A stretch of DNA of 64,000 nucleotides from Stenotrophomonas sp. UBA7346 (GTDB taxonomy: Bacteria > Pseudomonadota > Gammaproteobacteria > Xanthomonadales > Xanthomonadaceae). The stretch spans positions 29,767-93,766 of the forward strand of contig DKPB01000083.1 in NCBI GenBank assembly GCA_002471015.1, written 5' to 3'. Shown here in pieces: positions 39,776-47,325 of the stretch; position 1 is the first letter of the stretch, and every line of letters begins with the position of its first letter. Made by a program: the position numbers and the translations under genes. The notes below the pieces were generated by a model. It was not told the origin of the DNA. It ran no database searches and was given only the letters and a program-made list of their open reading frames with translations.

Positions 39776-41589
39776 AGCACGGCGTTCTGGAAGTCGAAGT
39801 TGAGCTCGCTACCGGCGCGCTGCACCACGTTGCCCTGGATGAAATCCACCCCGCCCATCCACATGGCGGCGGCGGCCTGGGGATCCTCGATCTGCTGGCC
39901 GATGATCTGCACGTTGGCACGGTGCGCCAGATCGATGGTGGTGCGCAGTTCGTCGCGCAGCTTCTGGCTGGTGTGGCTGCCGGCAAAGCGGCTGGACATG
40001 CGTGCATAGCTCAGCGGCAGCTGGGTCAGCAGGGCATTGGCTTCGGTACTGGGCTCGAACTGGCTGAGGCAGAACTGCACGCCGGCCGGCATCAACTGGG
40101 CGCAGAACTGCTGCAGGCTGACCGCATGCACCAGGGCATCGGACAGGCGCACATCGATGACCAGGCCATTGCCGGCCACCTGGCGCTCCTGCAGCGCCTT
40201 GAGCAGCCAGCCGCCATAGGCGCTGCGCGACAGCGTGCGCAGCGACTGCGACACGAACAGGCGCATCGGCGGCTGCGCGAACTGGTACAGGTGCAGCAGC
40301 CCCAATGCATGTTCCACCACCTGCTGGTCCAGGTCGGCAATGCGCCCGGCGGCTTCGGCAGCGGGGATCACCTGGCCGGCGGAGAGCAGGGTGCCATTGC
40401 CCTGGCGCAGCCGCAGCAGCACCTGGTACTGCGCGGTGTCGCCGCCGGCGACGGCGACGATCGGCTGATAGGCCAGTTCCAGTTGGCCCTCCAGCAGGGC
40501 CAGTTGTTCCTGGTTGCCAGTATTTTCCTCGGCGCGGTAGATCGCCACGCCATCAGTGTCCAGGCGCGCCTGCAGGGCGGTGCGCTCCACGGCTTCCAGG
40601 GCCGCGTCGGCATCGGCGAACGCCTGCGGCAGGGCCGCAAGGCCGACCACGCAGCGCAGGAACACCGCCTCCTGCTCGCGGATGGCGAAAGTCTGCGCTG
40701 ACAGACCCATGCGGATGCGGCGGGCAATTGCCGGCAGGGTCTCGGCGGCCGCATCACGGACCAGCAGCAGGAAGCTGTTGTCGTTCAGCCGTGCCAGCAG
40801 GTGCGGCTGCATCTGCTCTGCAATGCGCTGCCCGGCCTGCACCATCAGGCGCTCGAAGCTGGCATAGCCATAGCGCTCGCGCAGCCCAAGGGCGCTGGCG
40901 ATCTCGATGAACATCACCCCGCCGGGCTGGGCACCGGTGATGCTGGCCTGCAGCTGCTGCATCACGTTGTGGCGCGTAGGCAGGCCGGTTTCCGGGTTGT
41001 GCAGCAGCGGGGTGTTGTCCGCGCTGCCCGGCACCTGCATGCGGTTGCGGCGGATGCGGTTGGCTACCGCCGCCACCAGGTGACGTGGGCGGATAGGCTT
41101 GACCAGTACGTCGTCGGCACCGCAATCGAGTACTTCGAACTGGCGGTCCGGATCGGCCTCACCGGTGAGGAAGACGATTGGCAGCAATTGTTGGTTCGGG
41201 TGCGAGCGGATCATTGCGGTCAGCCGCATGCCGTCCAGCCCGGGCATGTGCAGGTCCATCAGGATCAGGTCCGGGCGATGCTCGCTGATCGCCTGCTGCA
41301 CGCCCTCCACTTCCATCTGCACGAAGGCCTGCATGCCGGCACCGTGCAGCACGCTCTGCGCGAACAGGGCCTGCGAACGGTTGTCCTCGACGATCAGCAC
41401 GCGGTAGGGCGTGTCCTCGCCGGCATTGATCCCGGCGGCAACCGGCGCGCTGGCCTGCTCGGAACGGATCTGCGCCTGTACCACCTCGGCCGGCGCAGCG
41501 TTGGCCACGCTCCAGCGTTGCCAGTAGTCGGCAGGCGGGGTTTCCGCATACAGCGGGCGGGCAACGGTGGAGGTTTCGGAACTGGCCAT
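39772..41589 (-). CDS. Response regulator with degenerate GGDEF and EAL domains
   Basis: 605 residues. Receiver domain with phospho-Asp112 (LILMDLHMPGLDG) and Lys of VKPIRPRHL; then a GGDEF-like domain whose signature is changed (LNDNSFLLLV in place of GGDEF) and an EAL-like domain in which the EAL motif reads QVL (QYQVLLRLRQ). Both domains therefore look inactive as enzymes, and may bind cyclic di-GMP as FimX and its Xanthomonas relative Filp do. The ATG at 41589 (MASSETST) is preferred over a longer frame. It precedes and overlaps the hybrid kinase gene (ATGA), suggesting the kinase phosphorylates this receiver. Confidence 0.88.
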   Translation of the reverse strand: MASSETSTVARPLYAETPPADYWQRWSVANAAPAEVVQAQIRSEQASAPVAAGINAGEDTPYRVLIVEDNRSQALFAQSVLHGAGMQAFVQMEVEGVQQAISEHRPDLILMDLHMPGLDGMRLTAMIRSHPNQQLLPIVFLTGEADPDRQFEVLDCGADDVLVKPIRPRHLVAAVANRIRRNRMQVPGSADNTPLLHNPETGLPTRHNVMQQLQASITGAQPGGVMFIEIASALGLRERYGYASFERLMVQAGQRIAEQMQPHLLARLNDNSFLLLVRDAAAETLPAIARRIRMGLSAQTFAIREQEAVFLRCVVGLAALPQAFADADAALEAVERTALQARLDTDGVAIYRAEENTGNQEQLALLEGQLELAYQPIVAVAGGDTAQYQVLLRLRQGNGTLLSAGQVIPAAEAAGRIADLDQQVVEHALGLLHLYQFAQPPMRLFVSQSLRTLSRSAYGGWLLKALQERQVAGNGLVIDVRLSDALVHAVSLQQFCAQLMPAGVQFCLSQFEPSTEANALLTQLPLSYARMSSRFAGSHTSQKLRDELRTTIDLAHRANVQIIGQQIEDPQAAAAMWMGGVDFIQGNVVQRAGSELNFDFQNAVL

Positions 41590-41605
41590 CGGCGGGATTA
41601 TGCGT

Positions 41606-42244
41606 TCAAGGAGCGGGGGGCAGCGACTGTTCGCTGGACGTGGGCGCGCGGCTGCTGGCCGCGGGTGCGGCGAACATGCGCTTGAGGCCACGCCACAACA
41701 TGCGCCAAACCAGCCACACGATCAATGCGCCGGCGATGCTGGCGCCCAGCACGAAGATCAACGCCAGCCAGGGATGCGCCAGGGCCAGGGCCAGGCCGCC
41801 GATCACCACGCTGTCCTCGGCCACCGAGGCGACCCAGTTGCTGGCGGGCTCGGGCGAGGTATTGAGCAGGGCGCGGGTGCCGGCCTTCAGGCCGTGGCTG
41901 GCCAGCGCAACGCCGGCGCCAGCCGCCAGCACACCGGTGCTGAGATCGCCATCGGGCGACAATGTGGCGGCGGCCAGGAAGGCGCCGGCAGGCACACGTG
42001 CCAGGGTCTGCAGCAGATCCCAGATCGAATCCACGCCGGGGATCTTGTCGGCAAAGAACTCGGCCACGGCCAAGGCGCCGGAGGTGCCCAGCACCCACCA
42101 GGACTCGGTGGCCTGCAGCGCCGGGGGCAGGTCCACCCAGCCCATGACGCCGGCCAGGCCAACGCCGAACACGGTCAGGTAGACGCGGATACCGGCCAGC
42201 CAGGCCAGCAGGATGCCGATGACGAATACGTGGGCTTCGGTCAT
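41606..42244 (-). CDS. DUF4126-family membrane protein
   Basis: 212 residues with four to five hydrophobic helices. GIRVYLTVFGVGLAGVMGWV near the start, FFADKIPGVDSIWDLLQTLA in the middle and LKAGTRALLNTSPEP are typical of DUF4126. The C-terminal tail is Ala/Ser/Pro-rich. It lies 16 bases upstream of the EAL-type gene and probably shares its transcript. Function unknown. Confidence 0.85.
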   Translation of the reverse strand: MTEAHVFVIGILLAWLAGIRVYLTVFGVGLAGVMGWVDLPPALQATESWWVLGTSGALAVAEFFADKIPGVDSIWDLLQTLARVPAGAFLAAATLSPDGDLSTGVLAAGAGVALASHGLKAGTRALLNTSPEPASNWVASVAEDSVVIGGLALALAHPWLALIFVLGASIAGALIVWLVWRMLWRGLKRMFAAPAASSRAPTSSEQSLPPAP

Positions 42245-42414
42245 GGGAGGGGTCCGGCAGGGAACTGTGAGCAGGATCGCAACTATCGAGCATGACTGCA
42301 GCGATTGCCAGACGTGGGCGCCACCCCGCGCTTGCGTCGGCGTCGTTTACACTGGCACGTCGTTTCAGACGGAGCATAGGCCCAGTCCCTCGCCGGGGCG
42401 GGCCGGAGCCTGCC

Positions 42415-43152
42415 ATGACTCCCCGACCTTCACGTTTCCAGATCACCCCGCGGGGCACCGCCAGCGCGCGCCCGGGCTGGGTGCCCATTGCCATTGTCGT
42501 TGCCGCCTGGCTGCTGTCGCTGCTGTTGGTGGGCTGGCTGGTGGCGCGCTATGCCTCGCCGGACACCGGCGGGCTGCGCACCAAGCTGCGGCAGAGCGAA
42601 CAGCAGCTGCAGCTGCAGCGCGGCCAGCTGGAAGAGCTGCGCCAACGCCAGGCCACCCTGGAGGCGTCGGACAAGATCAGCCGCGCCGCCAACACCGAGG
42701 TGCAGACCTCGCTGGCCGAGCGCGACGAAGAAATTGCCGGGCTGCGCGCCGACGTGGCGTTCTATGAACGCCTGGTGGGCTCGACCAGCCAGCGCAAAGG
42801 TCTGAATGCGCATTCGGTTGAGTTCAGCCCGGAGGCCGCTGGCACGTGGCACTACAGCGTGGTGCTGACTCAGAATCTCAACCGCGGGGCAATCAGCCAG
42901 GGCCAGATGCGGTTTTCCGTGGAGGGGGTGAAGGACGGAAAGCTGACAACCGTCAGCTGGGACGACCTACACCAGCGTAAAAGCGTGCCGGGCCAGGATT
43001 ATTCGTTCCGCTATTTCCAGCAGCTGGACGGTAGCGTGATGCTGCCCCGGGATTTCACGCCGCAACGTGTGCGAGTCTCCCTGTCCGGGCCTGGGGGAGG
43101 CGCGACGCAGACTTTTGATTGGAAACTCGCCGGTAGCGGCAGAGGGGAATGA
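42415..43152 (+). CDS. DUF6776-like membrane-anchored coiled-coil protein
   Basis: 245 residues. A basic N-terminus, one transmembrane helix (about 24-46), a coiled coil of about 60 residues (LRQSEQQLQLQRGQLEELRQ onward), then a periplasmic beta-rich domain containing FYERLVGS and WHYSVVLTQNLNRG, as in proteins of the DUF6776 type. The ATG at 42415 sits close to the membrane helix. Its stop overlaps the bactofilin start, so the two are translated together. A role in envelope shape or wall organisation is a guess from that pairing. Confidence 0.75.
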   Translation: MTPRPSRFQITPRGTASARPGWVPIAIVVAAWLLSLLLVGWLVARYASPDTGGLRTKLRQSEQQLQLQRGQLEELRQRQATLEASDKISRAANTEVQTSLAERDEEIAGLRADVAFYERLVGSTSQRKGLNAHSVEFSPEAAGTWHYSVVLTQNLNRGAISQGQMRFSVEGVKDGKLTTVSWDDLHQRKSVPGQDYSFRYFQQLDGSVMLPRDFTPQRVRVSLSGPGGGATQTFDWKLAGSGRGE

Positions 43153-43589
43153 ACATGTTCGGTAACAAGTCCAACCGCGACAGCCATCTGGTCGTGGACG
43201 CCCTGATCGGGCCGCAGGTGGTGATCCGTGGCGACGTGGTGTTCAGCGGCGGCCTGTACGTGGAAGGCCGCATCCTGGGCAAGGTAGTTGCCGAAGAGGG
43301 GGCCAACGCGGTGCTGACGCTTGCCGAACAGGGGCATGTCGAAGGCGAGGTGCGGGCCTCGGTGGTGGTGCTCAGTGGCCGCATGGACGGCGATGTGCAC
43401 GCCAGTGAGCGGGTCGAACTGACCCCGACCGCGCGCGTGACCGGCAACGTTCACTATTCGGTGGTGGAGATGAACGCCGGTGCCCAGCTCAATGGTCGCC
43501 TGGTCCACTCGGCCGCAGTTGCCGCGTTGCCGGCCCCGGAGGAAAAGAGCGGCGGCAAGTCGCGCAAGGCTGAAGTCGCCGAGGCTTGA
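43149..43589 (+). CDS. Bactofilin (polymer-forming cytoskeletal protein)
   Basis: 146 residues. The central domain is built from short beta-helix repeats (VVIRGDVVFSGGLYVEGRI, then GHVEGEVRASVVVLSGRMDG and VTGNVHYSVVEMNAGAQLNG), the bactofilin fold that polymerises without nucleotide on the inner face of the membrane. Flanking tails are short and charged. Coupled to the upstream coiled-coil membrane protein (ATGA), which may tie the polymer to the envelope. Confidence 0.92.
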   Translation: MNMFGNKSNRDSHLVVDALIGPQVVIRGDVVFSGGLYVEGRILGKVVAEEGANAVLTLAEQGHVEGEVRASVVVLSGRMDGDVHASERVELTPTARVTGNVHYSVVEMNAGAQLNGRLVHSAAVAALPAPEEKSGGKSRKAEVAEA

Positions 43590-43620
43590 AAGCGCCTGCA
43601 TGCGCCCCCATGCTGGGCGC

Positions 43621-44007
43621 ATGAGTACGCTGATTTCCCTGCCCGGCGCCCAGCCGGCGCCTGATTACCAGTCCCTGGACCGCCCGCTGAACTTCACCCC
43701 GGCGGCGGCGGCCAAGGTGCGTGAGCTGATCCAGGACGAGGGCAATGACGCGCTCGCCCTGCGGGTCTACATCCAGGGCGGTGGCTGTTCCGGTTTCCAG
43801 TACGGTTTTGAGTTCGATGAGAACCGCGCCGAGGACGATCTGGCGGTGGTGACCGAGGGCGTGACCCTGCTGGTGGATCCGCTGAGCCTGCAGTACCTGA
43901 TGGGGGCCGAGGTCGATTACAGCGAAAGCCTGACCGGTGCCCAGTTCGTCATCCGCAATCCCAACGCCCGCACCACCTGCGGCTGCGGTAGCAGTTTCTC
44001 GGTCTGA
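43621..44007 (+). CDS. erpA: Iron-sulfur cluster insertion protein ErpA
   Basis: 128-residue A-type carrier that delivers Fe-S clusters to target proteins. The three cluster-binding cysteines are present: GGGCSGFQYGF and TTCGCGSSF (CxC). ATG at 43621. It follows bactofilin by 31 bases, a placement known in xanthomonads. Confidence 0.94.
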   Translation: MSTLISLPGAQPAPDYQSLDRPLNFTPAAAAKVRELIQDEGNDALALRVYIQGGGCSGFQYGFEFDENRAEDDLAVVTEGVTLLVDPLSLQYLMGAEVDYSESLTGAQFVIRNPNARTTCGCGSSFSV

Positions 44008-44079
44008 GTTGCATGGAGGCGGGCATTGCTCGCAGGCGGTGGCTTGCGAAGGCTGCGCTTTGGCGGCAGGCTCTTGCCG

Positions 44080-45003
44080 ATGGTAAACGCTGAATACAAG
44101 TTTTCCGGGTACGCTTTCGCCGCGACCGCACTGGATCGGGGTGACACGCTGCGTGCTGACGCCGATGCGCTGGCGGCCCTGTGGCCACAGGCGCGGGTAC
44201 TGGTGCTGGATACCGATGGCCGCGCATTGGCCAATGCCGACGAGCAGCCCTTCCTGCCCCTGGGCAGCGACCTGGGCGGCGGCCCCGGCACGGCGATCTA
44301 TCTGGGCAAGGGCGCGGACACGGCCTGGTTCGTGGTCGAGGCCGGCAATGTCACCGTGCAGGCCCCCGGCCGCGTGGACCTGCGCCAGGCCGCCACGATC
44401 TGGCCGGCCGAGGTGGTCAATATCTTTTCCTATGCCCGCGGCATGTCGTATTGGCATTCGCGCAACCGCTATTGCGGTGTGTGTGGCGCGGCTATCCAGT
44501 TTGGTCGCGCCGGCTTCATCGGCCATTGCCGGCAATGCGGCACCGAGCACTATCCGCGGGTAGACCCGGCGATCATCGTGGCCGTGGAAAACAACGGCCG
44601 CCTGCTGCTGGGCCGCCAGGCCAACTGGGCGCCGCGGCGCTACTCGGTGCTGGCCGGCTTTGTCGAACCCGGGGAAACCTTCGAGCAGACTGTGGCGCGC
44701 GAGGTCTATGAGGAAACCCGGGTGCGGGTGATCGCGTCGCGCTACCTGGGCAGCCAGCCCTGGCCCTTCCCCGGTGCCTTGATGGTCGGCTTCGCCGCCA
44801 CTGCGCATGACGATGTACCCACCGTCGACGGGGAGCTGGAGGACGCGCGCTGGTGCAGCCGTGAAGAAGTGGCCGCGGCCCTGCAGCGTGAGCTGTCCGA
44901 TGACGGACAGGGCCTGCTGTTGCCGGCGAAGATATCGATCGCGCGCAGCCTGGTGGAGCATTGGTACCGCCAGCAGCCCGGGACCCGCCCGGATCATGGG
45001 TAA
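44080..45003 (+). CDS. nudC: NAD+ diphosphatase (NADH pyrophosphatase), Nudix family
   Basis: 307-residue NudC-type enzyme: it cleaves NAD(H) to NMN(H) and AMP, and in E. coli also removes NAD caps from RNA. A zinc ribbon (CGVC ... CRQCG) is followed by the Nudix box GFVEPGETFEQTVAREVYEE and the NAD-specificity sequence SQPWPFP. I start it at the ATG at 44080; a TTG at 44026 would add 18 basic residues with no clear support. A 26-codon ORF (44013-44093) overlaps this start in another frame. Confidence 0.9.
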   Translation: MVNAEYKFSGYAFAATALDRGDTLRADADALAALWPQARVLVLDTDGRALANADEQPFLPLGSDLGGGPGTAIYLGKGADTAWFVVEAGNVTVQAPGRVDLRQAATIWPAEVVNIFSYARGMSYWHSRNRYCGVCGAAIQFGRAGFIGHCRQCGTEHYPRVDPAIIVAVENNGRLLLGRQANWAPRRYSVLAGFVEPGETFEQTVAREVYEETRVRVIASRYLGSQPWPFPGALMVGFAATAHDDVPTVDGELEDARWCSREEVAAALQRELSDDGQGLLLPAKISIARSLVEHWYRQQPGTRPDHG

Positions 45004-45045
45004 GCCGCGGCGCCAGCGCCTACAATCGCAGGCCGGAGGAAGCGC

Positions 45046-45933
45046 ATGTTCACGACCCTGGTAGCTGTCATCGCCGCACTCGTGCTGGGCCACCTGGCCC
45101 CGGCGCTGCTGTCCGCCGTGCGTGATTGGCGCTGGTTTGGCCGGTGGCTGGCCTGGTTGCAGGGCCAGGGCGATGCCGAGCAGGGCCGCCCCTATCTGCT
45201 GGTGCTGGCCATCGCCCCGTTGGTGTTGCTGGTGGCACTGCTGCAGTGGAGTCTGGATGGGCGGCTGTATGGCCTGCCAGCGTTGTTGTTCGGGGTGCTG
45301 ATGCTGGCGCTGTGCTGGGGCCCGCGCGACCTCGACCGTGATGTGGAAGCAGTGATCGATGCCGATGATGGCAGTCGCCGAGAGGTTGCCTTGTCACACC
45401 TGCAATCGGCCGGTGGCAGCGTGCGTGAGGACATGCCCAGCCTGGTCGAGGCCACTGCGGTCAATGCCCTGCGCCGCTGGTTTGCGCCGCTGTTCTGGTT
45501 CCTGCTGCTGGGCCCGGCCGGTGTGCTGCTGTACCGCCTGTTGGCGCAGGCCACGCAAGGCGCGCAATCAAGCCAGTTGGCCCTGCCTGCACGCAATGCC
45601 GGTGACTGGGCCTTGGCGGTGCTGGAATGGCCGGTGGCGCAGTTGATGACGCTGTCGATGGCGCTGGTTGCTAATTTCGACACGGTGTTTTCAGCATGGC
45701 GGCGCGCTGGCGGCAATCGCTGGACACTGCAGAACGGCTTCCTGGCCGAGGCAGCACGCGCCAGTGTTGGCGCGGAACTGGTGGAAGAAGCTGAGGCTGC
45801 AGAGCTGGCGGGCCATCTGCCGGCCGATGAGCGCTACCCCGAGTTGCGCGATGCGATGAGCGTGGTCTGGCGCATGCTGCTGCTGTGGATGGCGCTGGTG
45901 GCAATGCTGGTGATCGCCGGTTGGGTTGGCTGA
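45046..45933 (+). CDS. ampE: AmpE-like membrane protein
   Basis: 295 residues with three to four hydrophobic regions. AmpE-family features: LVLGHLAPALLSAVRDWRWF at the start, LLFGVLMLALCWGPRDLDRDV, and EATAVNALRRWFAPLFWFLL. AmpE is a poorly known inner-membrane protein tied to beta-lactamase control in other species, where it is next to ampD; no ampD is visible here. GGAGG lies before the ATG at 45046. Confidence 0.85.
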   Translation: MFTTLVAVIAALVLGHLAPALLSAVRDWRWFGRWLAWLQGQGDAEQGRPYLLVLAIAPLVLLVALLQWSLDGRLYGLPALLFGVLMLALCWGPRDLDRDVEAVIDADDGSRREVALSHLQSAGGSVREDMPSLVEATAVNALRRWFAPLFWFLLLGPAGVLLYRLLAQATQGAQSSQLALPARNAGDWALAVLEWPVAQLMTLSMALVANFDTVFSAWRRAGGNRWTLQNGFLAEAARASVGAELVEEAEAAELAGHLPADERYPELRDAMSVVWRMLLLWMALVAMLVIAGWVG

Positions 45934-45946
45934 GCCTGAAGGCAGC

Positions 45947-46041
45947 GTAGCCGGTAAGCGCAGCGCACGCGGGGATCGGAGTCCCTGTGGGGATCGAGCT
46001 GTCCGCCACGTGCCTGGGTGCGCTGCGCTTGCCCGGGCTAC
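45947..46041. repeat. Inverted pair of GTAGCCSGGTAAGCGC repeats
   Basis: GTAGCCGGTAAGCGCAGCGC at 45947 faces GCTGCGCTTGCCCGGGCTAC ending at 46041. Same family as the pair at 17159-17282. Lies between convergent ampE and DUF2752 genes. Confidence 0.75.
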
Positions 46042-46136
46042 GGGCCGAACATTCCATCGGTCGTGGCTGGCCATGCATTACCCTGCAGGCGCGCAGGCCG
46101 ACAGGTGCCGCCGAGCGCTGCCGCAGTGGAATGCTC

Positions 46137-46553
46137 TCAGGTGGGCGCGAGCAGGGTAAAGGGGAACCAGGGAAGGTTGCGTGCTATCCAGTAGGTCGGC
46201 AATAACACCAGCCACAGACGCGGCTCCATTGCCACGCGCATGAAAGGCTGCAGCCAGCGCGGTTGCCAGCCGGCCGACCACAGCATCATCAGCGGCACTA
46301 CCGCCAGTGTGACGAGACCGAGAGGGTTCAAGGAAAACGCCCGCACCACATCGCCGTGGACCAGTGCATGCAACGCCCGGGTCAAGCCGCAGCCAATGCA
46401 ATAGTGCCCGGTGAAGGCGTAGAACATGCAGGGGGGGAACGGATTGCCTGCAGCGTTGGGGTCGAACTTCCACAGCAGCCAGACGCCGGCCGGGACGGCA
46501 ACCGCCATCCCGGCCAACAGGACTTTCTGGGTACGTGAGAACGTCAGTGCCAA
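46137..46553 (-). CDS. DUF2752-family membrane protein
   Basis: 138 residues, three hydrophobic helices. The family motif is present: GNPFPPCMFYAFTGHYCIGCG followed by LTRALHALVHGD, where Cys residues and His are conserved. It is probably an inner-membrane protein of unknown function. The start is a TTG (46553) without a clear ribosome-binding site; the Met at residue 16 is an alternative. It lies four bases after the CD225-type gene. Confidence 0.8.
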   Translation of the reverse strand: MALTFSRTQKVLLAGMAVAVPAGVWLLWKFDPNAAGNPFPPCMFYAFTGHYCIGCGLTRALHALVHGDVVRAFSLNPLGLVTLAVVPLMMLWSAGWQPRWLQPFMRVAMEPRLWLVLLPTYWIARNLPWFPFTLLAPT

Positions 46554-46557
46554 GGTC

Positions 46558-46866
46558 TTACTGGTACTGCTGCAGCATTTCCATGTAACCGGCGCTACCC
46601 ACGGTGGCGAAATAGATGATGTTGATCACCAGGCCGAGGATGGCCAGCCCGGTGGTGACCCAGCACCAGGTTTTGGCGGTGTTGGACGCACGCCGCGCAC
46701 CGTCGATGTCACCCTGCGCCAGCAGCGAATTCACCTTGGTGGAAAACACGATACCGACAATGCCCAGCAGGCCCAGCGGGCAACACAGGCAGGTAGCCAG
46801 GACCGTGGAGATGATCGACCACGCGAGGTAGTTGGGAATGCTGTTGCTGGTGTTGACGGTGTTCAT
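46558..46866 (-). CDS. CD225/dispanin-family membrane protein
   Basis: 102 residues with two hydrophobic helices: IPNYLAWSIISTVLATCLCC and, after a polar loop with VNSLLAQGDIDGARRASNTA, VTTGLAILGLVINIIYFA. This is the CD225 fold of interferon-induced transmembrane proteins, widespread in bacteria with unknown role. CGGAGAT precedes its ATG. It is the middle gene of a three-gene set with a TM2-like protein and DUF2752. Confidence 0.85.
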   Translation of the reverse strand: MNTVNTSNSIPNYLAWSIISTVLATCLCCPLGLLGIVGIVFSTKVNSLLAQGDIDGARRASNTAKTWCWVTTGLAILGLVINIIYFATVGSAGYMEMLQQYQ

Positions 46867-46894
46867 CCATATCTCCGATTTGGGCAGCAGGGGG

Positions 46895-47230
46895 TTAACG
46901 TGATTTGCAGGTATTGGCCGCGATCAACGGCGAAATGATCATGGTCGCGACCCAGCATAGTGGCCAGGTGATGAAGCCGATGAAGACAAAGCACAGCAGG
47001 AAGTTGACGAAAGCCAGCGCCCAGTAGCCGAACATGAAGAGCAGGCCGGTCACCACGTTGCCGGCATACATGTGGCCGATGCCAAAGACCTGGAACAGGC
47101 CCGGTATCACCTCCAGCAACGCGGCGACGCCGCCCGACTTGTGCGGGTGGTAGTAGTGGTGCACCTGCTGCACGTTGCCCGTGGGCCCGGTTACAACAGG
47201 GGGTGTGTTGTTATGCGTGGTCTGGTCCAT
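46895..47230 (-). CDS. TM2-like small membrane protein
   Basis: 111 residues. His/Gln-rich N-terminus (VQQVHHYYHPHKSGG), then two hydrophobic helices: GLFQVFGIGHMYAGNVVTGL, with the glycine pattern of TM2 proteins (PG..G.H.FYLG), and FVNFLLCFVFIGFITWPLC. AAGGGGAG precedes the ATG at 47230, preferred over a start 12 codons earlier. First gene of the trio with CD225 and DUF2752. Confidence 0.8.
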   Translation of the reverse strand: MDQTTHNNTPPVVTGPTGNVQQVHHYYHPHKSGGVAALLEVIPGLFQVFGIGHMYAGNVVTGLLFMFGYWALAFVNFLLCFVFIGFITWPLCWVATMIISPLIAANTCKSR

Positions 47231-47325
47231 GACTCCCCTTGGCGCTGCACCGCATGGTGTACCCATACGAGTGTGCCTTGCGGCGTAGGGTAGCCAGAAC
47301 GAAGACGTCTGGAAAGCAACTATTC

